Position numbers and translations under genes: made by a program
Notes under the pieces: generated by a model
Databases searched by the model: none
What the model was told of the DNA's origin: nothing
Seen by the model: only the letters and a program-made list of their open reading frames with translations
Origin: Roseiflexaceae bacterium
GTDB lineage: Bacteria > Chloroflexota > Chloroflexia > Chloroflexales > Roseiflexaceae
DNA length: 5,360 bases
Direction of reading: 5' to 3'
Assembly: GCA_014381165.1 (NCBI GenBank)
Contig: JACMIM010000340.1
Coordinates: 1-5,360 of the forward strand
Shown here: positions 1 through 5,252 of the stretch, one piece after another
How the letters are laid out: every line of letters begins with the position of its first letter
Position numbering within the stretch: the stretch's first letter is position 1

Positions 1-328
1 GAACTCGTATGCCGCCCATGTGCAGTTCCTTTCTAGCGCAACGGGGATTGCTAACAGTAGACCTCACCTGCGTGCGTAACACACATGTGCTACCAGTGTA
101 TCACGGCCCTGCAAACAGGCAGTGGCGCAGGGGTGGGATTCAAATTATTGCGCTGCCACCACGGCCGCCAGATGATTCCGGCGTCTGATTCGTCAAAACA
201 CGCTCAAGCTGTGTACCCACGTCCAACGCGCTTCAGCGCGTTTCGCATACCAGCAGCGGGTTTCAACCCGCGCCTGCGTGCGGGCCACAACAATTTGACA
301 CATAGCGTTGATCCGCGCACAGCACATA
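1..328. other. Gene-less upstream stretch
   Basis: I find no convincing gene here. A frame open from the left edge to a TAA at 77-79 could be the tail of an upstream gene, but about 25 residues are too few to judge. A frame from 85 to 381 encodes a Cys-, His- and Arg-rich peptide. It has no clear ribosome binding site and runs straight through two hairpins and a promoter, so I treat it as chance. What can be supported is the pair of GC-rich hairpins at 225-271. Two TTGACA hexamers follow at 295-300 and 329-334, and only the second has a partner -10 box. Confidence 0.5.
225..271. repeat. Tandem pair of GC-rich hairpins with TTCA loops
   Basis: Two perfect stem-loops lie side by side. The first has the 7-bp stem AACGCGC/GCGCGTT at 225-231 and 236-242 around the loop TTCA. 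The second has the 6-bp stem GCGGGT/ACCCGC at 256-261 and 266-271, again around TTCA. Thirteen nucleotides separate them. Neither is followed by a T run, so they are poor intrinsic terminators. A comparable pair lies at 5079-5116, which suggests a dispersed REP-like intergenic repeat. That identity is inferred, because no genome-wide count is possible here. Confidence 0.55.
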
Positions 329-357
329 TTGACAAATCGACACGCCACCTATATACT
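329..357 (+). promoter_or_regulatory. Sigma-70-type promoter of the regulator/operon
   Basis: A perfect -35 hexamer TTGACA (329-334) is followed, after exactly 17 nt, by the -10 hexamer TATACT (352-357), which matches TATAAT at five of six positions. Transcription would start near 364. It reads toward the IclR gene and gives a leader of about 285 nt, of which about 160 nt is the insertion-like element at 424-585. This is the best promoter in the window. It may drive the whole gene string, since the gaps between the five genes are short. Confidence 0.7.
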
Positions 358-369
358 CATCGTATCCCA

Positions 370-407
370 ATTCTGTGCTAAGAATGCTGTTCTGTCTACA
401 GAATAGC
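370..407. promoter_or_regulatory. Operator-like palindrome after the promoter
   Basis: The dyad GCTGTTCTGT-CT-ACAGAATAGC (386-407) pairs over 10 bp with one G·T, and its core TTCTGT/ACAGAA is perfect. A further TTCTGT lies at 371-376, 19 nt (about two helical turns) before the one at 390-395. The small inverted repeat ATTCT/AGAAT (370-374 and 381-385) lies beside it. Placed at about +7 to +43 of the predicted transcript, it suits a repressor site, plausibly for the IclR protein encoded next, or a leader hairpin. The regulator assignment is inference. Confidence 0.45.
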
Positions 408-423
408 GCCAATGTCTACTTAT

Positions 424-585
424 TAGGACTTACGCAGTTGGCGACTTCAGCCTGCGGCAGCATGGAACAGCTATCTTTTTTGTTTCGTTGTTTGGTGCAA
501 GGCACCAAACAACGAAACAATGATTCGATATGTCCTTGCCCGCCGCAGGCGAAACGAAACCTGTTGGGCAACTGCGTAACTCCTA
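424..585. mobile_element. MITE-like element with 17-bp terminal inverted repeats
   Basis: The left end TAGGACTTACGCAGTTG (424-440) and the right end CAACTGCGTAACTCCTA (569-585) are inverted copies matching at 16 of 17 positions. Inside, GCCTGCGGC (450-458) pairs with GCCGCAGGC (542-550), and a perfect 19-bp palindrome fills the centre (480-520), so the whole unit can fold into one long imperfect hairpin. It has no transposase gene. The outermost TA at both ends could be a TA target duplication, which would make the element proper 426-583. No longer duplication is visible. The size, ends and absence of coding point to a non-autonomous miniature element. The parent family is not identified. Confidence 0.65.
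480..520. repeat. Perfect 19-bp palindrome with 3-nt loop
   Basis: The arm at 480-498 (ending TTTGGTGC) is the exact reverse complement of the arm at 502-520 (starting GCACCAAA), with loop AAG at 499-501. A run of T (476-481) precedes the stem on the + strand, and neither strand has a T run after it. It therefore does not fit a classical intrinsic terminator. It sits at the centre of the MITE-like element and would form a very stable hairpin in the regulator's leader RNA, or a cruciform in DNA. Confidence 0.85.
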
Positions 586-649
586 CTCATATAGGGTAGT
601 AGTGAACACTCGTGGTGCCAAAGTCGTTCCAGACCATGCCCGGAGCGCG

Positions 650-1411
650 ATGACGCATACGGTGGTGCCTGCTTTAGGCCGGGGCATTGCGCTGCTGCGC
701 GTGCTGGCGCAGGCAAACGTGCCGATGACGCTTTCCGAGCTAAGTGAGCAGATTGGCGTTTCACGCAGCACAGTCTACAGCTTGCTGGCAACGCTTCATG
801 AGCATGGCATGGTCGATAAAGACGTGTTGCACAAGACCTATCGATTAGGTATAGGTACCTTCGAGCTTGGCAATGCGTATCTGGGCCAGGTGTCGCTCCT
901 GCCAGCATTCGATGAGGTCGCTCAACTGTTGGTGGCGCGTTGCGGCGAGACGGTGAAGCTGGCGGTGCTGGATGGGCGCGATGTGATCTACTTAGGCAAG
1001 CAGGAAGGCTTATACTCAGTCCGCCTGGTGGCGCGAGTGGGCAGCCGCATGCCAGCCCATGCCACGGCGGTCGGCAAGCTGCTGCTGGCCCAGTTCGATC
1101 ACGAAACGCTGCGTCAGCTGTACCAGGGCTATGAGTTCCCCACCCGCACGCCGCACACCGTCAGCTCATTTGCCATGCTCCAAGAGCGGCTACGCCAGGC
1201 TCGCGAAGCTGGGTATGCGCTGGACGACGAGGAATCGACGATTGGGCTACGCTGTGTTGCTGCACCGATCCGAGATCACAGCGGCATTGTGGCGGCGATG
1301 AGCATTGGCGTGCCGAACGATCGGCTTGACCAAGACCGCATGCACGAATTGATTGGCCTGGCACTGAGCCACGCGCAGGAAATTTCACATCGTTTGGGTT
1401 GGGCGAACTAG
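650..1411 (+). CDS. IclR-family transcriptional regulator
   Basis: This is a 253-residue DNA-binding regulator with the usual two-domain IclR plan. A winged helix-turn-helix covers about residues 5-70, with recognition segment LSEQIGVSRSTVYSLLATLH (31-50) and wing YRLGIGTFELG. An effector-binding domain fills the rest, with RVGSRMPAHATAVGKLLLA (129-147) and the C-terminal signature around DDEESTIGLRCVAAPIRD (192-209). Family members bind small metabolites, often aromatic or sugar acids, and control neighbouring catabolic genes. This one probably regulates the operon that follows, 18 nt downstream. The ATG at 650 has GGAG four bases upstream and gives the normal family length. The in-frame ATG at 530 lies inside the MITE-like element and would add 40 unrelated residues. 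GTG at 602, preceded by AGGG, is a possible alternative. The family is certain; the ligand is unknown. Confidence 0.93.
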   Translation: MTHTVVPALGRGIALLRVLAQANVPMTLSELSEQIGVSRSTVYSLLATLHEHGMVDKDVLHKTYRLGIGTFELGNAYLGQVSLLPAFDEVAQLLVARCGETVKLAVLDGRDVIYLGKQEGLYSVRLVARVGSRMPAHATAVGKLLLAQFDHETLRQLYQGYEFPTRTPHTVSSFAMLQERLRQAREAGYALDDEESTIGLRCVAAPIRDHSGIVAAMSIGVPNDRLDQDRMHELIGLALSHAQEISHRLGWAN

Positions 1412-1429
1412 GCGACAATGGAGTCGAGC

Positions 1430-2590
1430 ATGCGAATTCGTGATGTCGAAGCATTCTGGTTGCACTGCCCGATCCCGTATGAGCGCCAGCATGTGTCGGA
1501 TTTCGGCCGCATCGCCAGCTTCGACATGACGCTGGTGCGGGTTTCCACCGAGGATGGGCTGGTCGGCTATGGCGAGGCAAAGGCCTCGGTAGGCAGCGCG
1601 GGGGTATGCGCCGGACTGGTCAGTTGCATCCAGCACGAGCTGCGCCCGCTGCTGATCGGGCAGGACGCGCGCCAGATTACGCGGCTGTGGGAGGAGATGT
1701 ATAACGGCCCACGTTCTCACTACGCCCTGGCACATGGGCGCGGCTTTCCGGTGCTTGGGCGGCGCGGCGTAACAGTCGCGGCGCTTGGCGGGATCGATAT
1801 GGCGCTCTGGGATGTACTGGGGCAGTCGCTGGGTGTGCCGGTGGTGCAGCTGCTTGGTGGAGCCTCTCGGGCGCACATGCCAGCCTACGCCAGTGGCGGC
1901 TGGGCTGGGGTGGATGGCATCGGGGCGCAACTCAGTGGCTATGCCGAACAGGGCTTTAGGGCGGTGAAAATGCGGGTCGGCGTGATGGACGGCGACGTGG
2001 CCACCAGTGTCGCTCGCGTGCGCGCAGCGCGCGCGGCGCTTGGTTCTGAGATTGGCATCATGGCCGACGCGCACGGAACCTGGAGCGTTCCCGAGGCCAA
2101 GCGCTTCTGCCGCGAGGTCGAGGACTGTGCGCTGGCCTGGGTCGAGGAACCAATCAATGCCGACAACCGCCACGGTACGGCAGCGGTGCGCGCGACGACT
2201 AGCATTCCTATTGCCTGCGGCGAAAGCGAGTTCACGCGCTTTGACTTCCGCGACCTGATCGAGGTTGGCGCGGTCGATGTGCTGCAACCGGATCTGGCAA
2301 TTTGTGGTGGCATCAGCGAGGGCATGCGTATCGCAGCGCTGGCAGCGACGCATCAACTCGCGCTTGCGCCACACATCTGGGGTTCGGCACTTTCGTTCGC
2401 GGCGGGGCTGCATGTGGCCTTCGCCAGCGCCAGCGCAACGATCCTGGAGTTCTCGCTTGGCGCAAACCCGCTGCTACACGAGCTGGGCGAGGAGCCAATT
2501 ATCTGCCAAAATGGGCTGATCGCCGCGCCGACCCGGCCCGGCCTCGGCGTGACGCCTCGGCAAGCGTTTATCGACCAGTACCGCGTGTAG
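1430..2590 (+). CDS. Enolase-superfamily (mandelate racemase/MLE type) enzyme
   Basis: This 386-residue enzyme has an N-terminal capping domain (about 1-130) and a modified TIM barrel. Such enzymes remove the proton alpha to a carboxylate, then racemise, dehydrate or cycloisomerise acid sugars. Visible active-site elements are K180-M-R182 at the end of barrel strand 2; Mg ligands D213 (MADAHG), E239 (WVEEP) and E265 (ACGES); and a His-Asp dyad, D288 (QPD) and H315 (LAPHIWGS), spaced 27 residues apart as in mandelate racemase. E340 (TILEF) lies near the end. The dyad places it in the mandelate racemase subgroup. The PHIWGS stretch recalls galactarolactone cycloisomerase and related aldarate enzymes, from memory of that family. 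The second Lys of the usual KxK is Arg. ATG 1430 has GGAG six bases upstream and opens like family members, so it is preferred over ATG 1418, which has no ribosome binding site. The substrate is unassigned. Confidence 0.9.
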   Translation: MRIRDVEAFWLHCPIPYERQHVSDFGRIASFDMTLVRVSTEDGLVGYGEAKASVGSAGVCAGLVSCIQHELRPLLIGQDARQITRLWEEMYNGPRSHYALAHGRGFPVLGRRGVTVAALGGIDMALWDVLGQSLGVPVVQLLGGASRAHMPAYASGGWAGVDGIGAQLSGYAEQGFRAVKMRVGVMDGDVATSVARVRAARAALGSEIGIMADAHGTWSVPEAKRFCREVEDCALAWVEEPINADNRHGTAAVRATTSIPIACGESEFTRFDFRDLIEVGAVDVLQPDLAICGGISEGMRIAALAATHQLALAPHIWGSALSFAAGLHVAFASASATILEFSLGANPLLHELGEEPIICQNGLIAAPTRPGLGVTPRQAFIDQYRV

Positions 2591-2650
2591 GCGGTTTCAC
2601 AATTCCAAACGCTCAGGGGAGCGAGTATCCATGCAACGAAGCGTAGGAGG
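2591..2650 (+). promoter_or_regulatory. 66-nt spacer with small hairpin and strong Shine-Dalgarno
   Basis: The gap between the enolase enzyme and the VOC gene holds a 5-bp hairpin, CGCTC/GAGCG (2610-2614 and 2619-2623, loop AGGG), with no T tract. It also holds a full AGGAGG at 2645-2650. That site is six bases before the ATG at 2657, so it favours 2657 over the overlapping ATG at 2651 and the later one at 2663. I see no clear promoter, so the downstream genes are probably cotranscribed. Confidence 0.5.
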
Positions 2651-2656
2651 ATGCTC

Positions 2657-3163
2657 ATGGCGATGTCATGCCAGATCAACCATGTGACGCTGGTGGTCGA
2701 CGATCTCGACGCGGCGCGCGCGTTCTACGAGCGCGAGTTCGGCTTTGCGCCAATTCCGGCCTTCAACCTCGATTTTCCTGCCCAATTCTACCGCATCAAC
2801 GACACGCAGCAGCTGCACATCACCGAATGGTCGAACGACCGCCCGTCCTTTCGAGGGCACTTGTGCTTGCAGGTGGATGACTTCAACGCGCTTTTTTGGC
2901 GCATGCGCGAGCTTGGCGCGATCGATGCTGCGCCCTGGGGGCGCGTCCGCCGTCTTCCCGATGGTGCCATGCAGATGTTCATCCGCGACCCTGCGAACAA
3001 CCTGATCGAAATCTCCTGTCGCCCTGATGCCCAGATCGACGAATCGATATTTGCCGACGAACTGGCTGAATCCGGCACCAGCGTCTATGTTTCACAGCGT
3101 GAAGATAGCCGTGGCCTGCGTGGCGAGGACGCGACGTTGTATCACGGCGGCTCGCTGCCATGA
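2657..3163 (+). CDS. VOC (glyoxalase/dioxygenase fold) metalloprotein
   Basis: This 168-residue protein has the paired beta-alpha-beta-beta-beta modules of the vicinal oxygen chelate superfamily in residues 6-122. It opens with INHVTLVVDDLDAARAFYER (7-26). Likely metal ligands, in the expected strand positions, are H9, H54 (QLHITEW), H68 (GHLCLQVDD) and E118 (NNLIEIS). The superfamily includes glyoxalases, epimerases, ring-opening dioxygenases and resistance proteins. Here the setting suggests an isomerase, lyase or lactone-handling step on a sugar-acid intermediate, which is inference. A hydrophilic tail of about 45 residues follows the fold and is not part of the usual module. The stop overlaps the start of the dehydrogenase by 4 nt, so the two are probably translationally coupled. 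No specific reaction can be assigned. Confidence 0.85.
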   Translation: MAMSCQINHVTLVVDDLDAARAFYEREFGFAPIPAFNLDFPAQFYRINDTQQLHITEWSNDRPSFRGHLCLQVDDFNALFWRMRELGAIDAAPWGRVRRLPDGAMQMFIRDPANNLIEISCRPDAQIDESIFADELAESGTSVYVSQREDSRGLRGEDATLYHGGSLP

Positions 3164-4092
3164 CGATTCTGCTGCTTGAAACGATCCACGAGCAAGCGCA
3201 TGGCATGCTTGCCGATCACGACCATACCGTACTTGCCGACAGCGCCGACGATCTGGAGCAAACGGTGCAACGCGAACAGGTGGTTGCCATCCTAACACGC
3301 GGGCGCGGGCGCATCTCTGCGGCATTGATGGCGCGCTGCCCTGGTTTGCGTGTTGTCGCACGCTGTGGTGTTGGCCTGGATAACATCGATGTGCAGGCAG
3401 CCCACGAGCGTGGCATTGCCGTGATCTACGCACCAGGAAGCACCACTGCCGCCGTGGCCGAGCATACGCTGATGCTCATGCTGGCTGCCGCTCGCAAGCT
3501 CCACCCGATCGCAACAGCCGTGAGCGACAACGATTGGGCGGCGCGCGACACATACCGTGGCATCGAACTAACCGGCAAATCGATTGGGATTGTTGGGCTT
3601 GGCGCGGCTGGGCGGCGCGTTGCCGAGCTTGCTCAGGCCTTTGGCATGCAGGTGCTGACATGGAGCCGCACCAGCCGCGATTCGCGCTATGAATCAGTAT
3701 CACTCGATACGCTGCTGGAGCGGGCCGACGTGGTTACGCTTCACGCGGCGCTGACGCCGGCGACGCGCCACCTGATTGGCGTGCGCGAGTTGGCCTTGAT
3801 GAAGCCCCAGGCACTGCTGATCAACACGGCGCGCGGTGGCTTGATCGACCAGCGTGCGCTTGGCGATGCGCTGGAACGTGGCGCGATTGGTGGCTTCGCC
3901 GCCGATGTGCTCGACCCCGAGCCACCAGCCGCTAGCGAGCGCCTGCTGCGCAACCCAAGCGTGCTTGTGACACCGCACATCGCCGCGCTGACCGATGTGA
4001 CCTACCGGGCGATGTGTGTGCGAACCGCAGCCAATGTGCTCGCGGTGCTGCGCGGCGATCAGCCGGAGCGTGAATCCGTGTACAACGCATAA
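3160..4092 (+). CDS. D-2-hydroxyacid dehydrogenase (phosphoglycerate dehydrogenase family)
   Basis: This 310-residue oxidoreductase interconverts 2-hydroxy and 2-keto acids using a nicotinamide cofactor. The split catalytic domain carries RCGVGLDNIDV (68-78) and the cofactor domain carries the Rossmann motif G146-L-G148-A-A-G151. The catalytic triad is R225 (NTARGG), E254 (DVLDPEPP) and H273 (TPHIAAL). The protein lacks the C-terminal ACT-type regulatory domain of long serine-pathway enzymes and has the usual short length, so a catabolic 2-ketoacid reductase or sugar-acid dehydrogenase is more likely than serine synthesis. After strand beta-2, the residues VLTWSRTSR replace the Asp that normally holds the ribose of NAD, which favours NADP(H). 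The ATGA overlap with the VOC gene fixes the start. The true substrate is unknown; hydroxypyruvate, glyoxylate and longer keto acids are all possible. Confidence 0.9.
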   Translation: MTILLLETIHEQAHGMLADHDHTVLADSADDLEQTVQREQVVAILTRGRGRISAALMARCPGLRVVARCGVGLDNIDVQAAHERGIAVIYAPGSTTAAVAEHTLMLMLAAARKLHPIATAVSDNDWAARDTYRGIELTGKSIGIVGLGAAGRRVAELAQAFGMQVLTWSRTSRDSRYESVSLDTLLERADVVTLHAALTPATRHLIGVRELALMKPQALLINTARGGLIDQRALGDALERGAIGGFAADVLDPEPPAASERLLRNPSVLVTPHIAALTDVTYRAMCVRTAANVLAVLRGDQPERESVYNA

Positions 4093-4096
4093 TCTC

Positions 4097-4104
4097 AAGG
4101 AGGA
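4097..4104 (+). promoter_or_regulatory. Strong Shine-Dalgarno of the epimerase
   Basis: AAGGAGGA lies in the 20-nt gap after the dehydrogenase stop and nine bases before the ATG at 4113. It is nearly complementary to the full anti-Shine-Dalgarno, so high translation is expected. It also confirms the start. Confidence 0.8.
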
Positions 4105-4112
4105 ACGAACCA

Positions 4113-5012
4113 ATGCAGGTGTCCATGCACAACTGGATGCGGGCCGAGCCGGTTGAAACCACCATCCGCCGACTAGCGAAGTACGGCTACGACAGCATCG
4201 AGATCAGCTATGACAGTGTCGAGCTTGCCCCCGGTGCGCCGGGCACCAAGGCCGTTCGCCAGCTGCTGAACGACCACAAGATCACATGCTATGGCTCGAT
4301 CAGCCTTATGTTTGCTGGGCGCGACTTGATTCACGCCGACCCGACTGTGCGCGCCAGCTCAGTTGAGTACCTCAAGCAGTGTGTCACCATGGTCAAGGAG
4401 CTGGAAGGCCGGGTCATGAGCATCGTGCCATCGGAAGTTGGCAAAGTACGCGCCATGGCCTCGCCCGAAGAAGAGTGGCAGTGGGCGATCGAGGGGCTAC
4501 AGGAAGTGTACGCGCATGCCACGCGCGCGGGCGTGCTGATCGCGCTTGAGCCGCTGAACCGCTTTGAAACAAACTTTATCAATCGGCATGATCAGGCGCT
4601 GGTATTGGCCGAAGCGGTCGCGCCGGATGTTGGGGTCTGCCTGGACGTGTACCACATGAACCAGGAAGATGCTGACATGTTCATGGCGATCAAGAACGCC
4701 GGCAAGAAGCTGTATGATTTACATGTCGCCGACAATAATCGAATGGCATGTGGCCAGGGTTCACTCGATTGGCAGCGACTGCTGGCAACCTGCAAGGAAA
4801 TCGGCTACGACGGTTCGCTCACGGTCGAGTTCGTGCCGCCAATCGACCGCACGCCCGCTAACCCGTACAAGAACGCGCTCGCGACCGCCGACACGACCCT
4901 GACGCCGGAGCAACTCAAGTTCATCGAAGATCATGGCAGCGGCGTGTTGTCGGAGGAATTCTACTCCTGGCTGGTCGAAGAATCGGTGAAGACGTTACGC
5001 AGATATATGTAA
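4113..5012 (+). CDS. D-tagatose/D-psicose 3-epimerase-like sugar isomerase
   Basis: This 299-residue xylose-isomerase-like TIM barrel is of the type that epimerises ketoses at C3 or isomerises related sugars with a divalent metal. The metal ligands E146 (ALEPLNR), D178 (CLDVYH), H204 (DLHVADNNR) and E239 (LTVEF) are spaced as in the Pseudomonas cichorii D-tagatose 3-epimerase (E152, D185, H211, E246). The residues known there to grip the substrate head also line up: E152, H181 and R210 here correspond to E158, H188 and R217. The QGSLDWQRLL segment (215-224) is also typical. Length and ends are normal. It is the last of the tightly spaced genes, 20 nt after the dehydrogenase. Hydroxypyruvate isomerase or 3-dehydro-sugar epimerase activities exist in neighbouring families and cannot be excluded, so the exact sugar is unassigned. 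Confidence 0.88.
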   Translation: MQVSMHNWMRAEPVETTIRRLAKYGYDSIEISYDSVELAPGAPGTKAVRQLLNDHKITCYGSISLMFAGRDLIHADPTVRASSVEYLKQCVTMVKELEGRVMSIVPSEVGKVRAMASPEEEWQWAIEGLQEVYAHATRAGVLIALEPLNRFETNFINRHDQALVLAEAVAPDVGVCLDVYHMNQEDADMFMAIKNAGKKLYDLHVADNNRMACGQGSLDWQRLLATCKEIGYDGSLTVEFVPPIDRTPANPYKNALATADTTLTPEQLKFIEDHGSGVLSEEFYSWLVEESVKTLRRYM

Positions 5013-5013
5013 G

Positions 5014-5049
5014 GCCAGAACTGCTCATTTTGTTGTTGCTGCTTCTGGC
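5014..5049 (+). other. Inverted repeat right after the epimerase stop
   Basis: GCCAGAA (5014-5020) pairs with TTCTGGC (5043-5049) across a 22-nt T-rich loop. The structure begins one base after the stop codon. No T run follows, so it is at most a weak terminator or an RNA 3'-end stem-loop. Confidence 0.3.
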
Positions 5050-5078
5050 GCATATAGCAATGGATGTGAGTGGTAAAC

Positions 5079-5128
5079 GCGCGAAGCGCAAAGCGGGGGA
5101 TTGGGGCTTCAGCCCCCGAGAAAATCTC
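5079..5128. repeat. Second tandem hairpin pair (TTCA-loop type)
   Basis: GCGC-GAA-GCGC (5079-5089) is followed after 13 nt by GGGGC-TTCA-GCCCC (5103-5116), then by a small GAGA/TCTC hairpin (5118-5128). The 13-nt spacing and the TTCA loop match the pair at 225-271, and both units open with AACGCGC. A T6 run at 5136-5141 lies about 20 nt after the large stem, too far for a classical terminator, though weak termination is possible. I read it as another copy of an intergenic REP-like repeat. Confidence 0.5.
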
Positions 5129-5138
5129 CCTGCTCTTT

Positions 5139-5166
5139 TTTACCCATCCAGTTCTCTTGGTATAGC
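5139..5166 (+). promoter_or_regulatory. Possible promoter of the lipoprotein gene
   Basis: TTTACC (5139-5144) and TATAGC (5161-5166) are 16 nt apart, each matching the sigma-70 consensus at four of six positions. They lie in the 240-nt gap and would start a leader of about 80 nt for the lipoprotein gene. This is weak evidence and readthrough from the upstream genes is also possible. Confidence 0.3.
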
Positions 5167-5205
5167 ACCAAAACAGCAATAACGAGAGGGAAAGAATCAT
5201 ACATA

Positions 5206-5244
5206 GGGCTTTCACAGCGCGAAAGTCCGAATACAGCAAAGGAG
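5206..5244 (+). promoter_or_regulatory. Leader hairpin and Shine-Dalgarno before the lipoprotein gene
   Basis: GGGCTTTC (5206-5213) pairs with GAAAGTCC (5221-5228), giving 8 bp with one G·U and a 7-nt loop. It ends nine bases before AAAGGAG (5238-5244), which sits eight bases before the ATG at 5253. The hairpin leaves the ribosome site free, so it may stabilise the 5' end or bind a regulator rather than block translation. Confidence 0.4.
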
Positions 5245-5252
5245 CGTAGCAG

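Noticed and set aside
122..161. tRNA-like 3' half ending in CCACCA
   Set aside because: GTGGC/GCCAC can pair and a TTCAAAT loop is present, but the T-arm stem does not pair and there is no anticodon arm; treated as a chance hairpin.
295..300. First TTGACA as a second promoter
   Set aside because: No acceptable -10 hexamer lies 16-18 nt downstream.
85..381. 98-residue open frame upstream of the promoter
   Set aside because: No good ribosome site, odd composition rich in Cys, His and Arg, and it crosses both hairpins, the promoter and part of the operator-like site.
480..520. Palindrome as an intrinsic terminator
   Set aside because: The T run lies before the stem on the + strand and no T run follows it on either strand.
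375..599. 74-residue open frame over the palindrome region
   Set aside because: Lies almost wholly in the MITE-like element and its inverted repeats; no protein-like features.
579..603. Imperfect dyad ACTCCTAC...GTAGTAGT as an IclR operator
   Set aside because: Only 8 of 12 positions pair and its left half is the terminal repeat of the MITE-like element, so chance is the better explanation.
1385..2413. 342-residue open frame on the minus strand
   Set aside because: Antisense shadow of the enolase-superfamily gene, which has clear catalytic motifs; the antisense product is Arg-, His- and Pro-rich with no recognisable domain.
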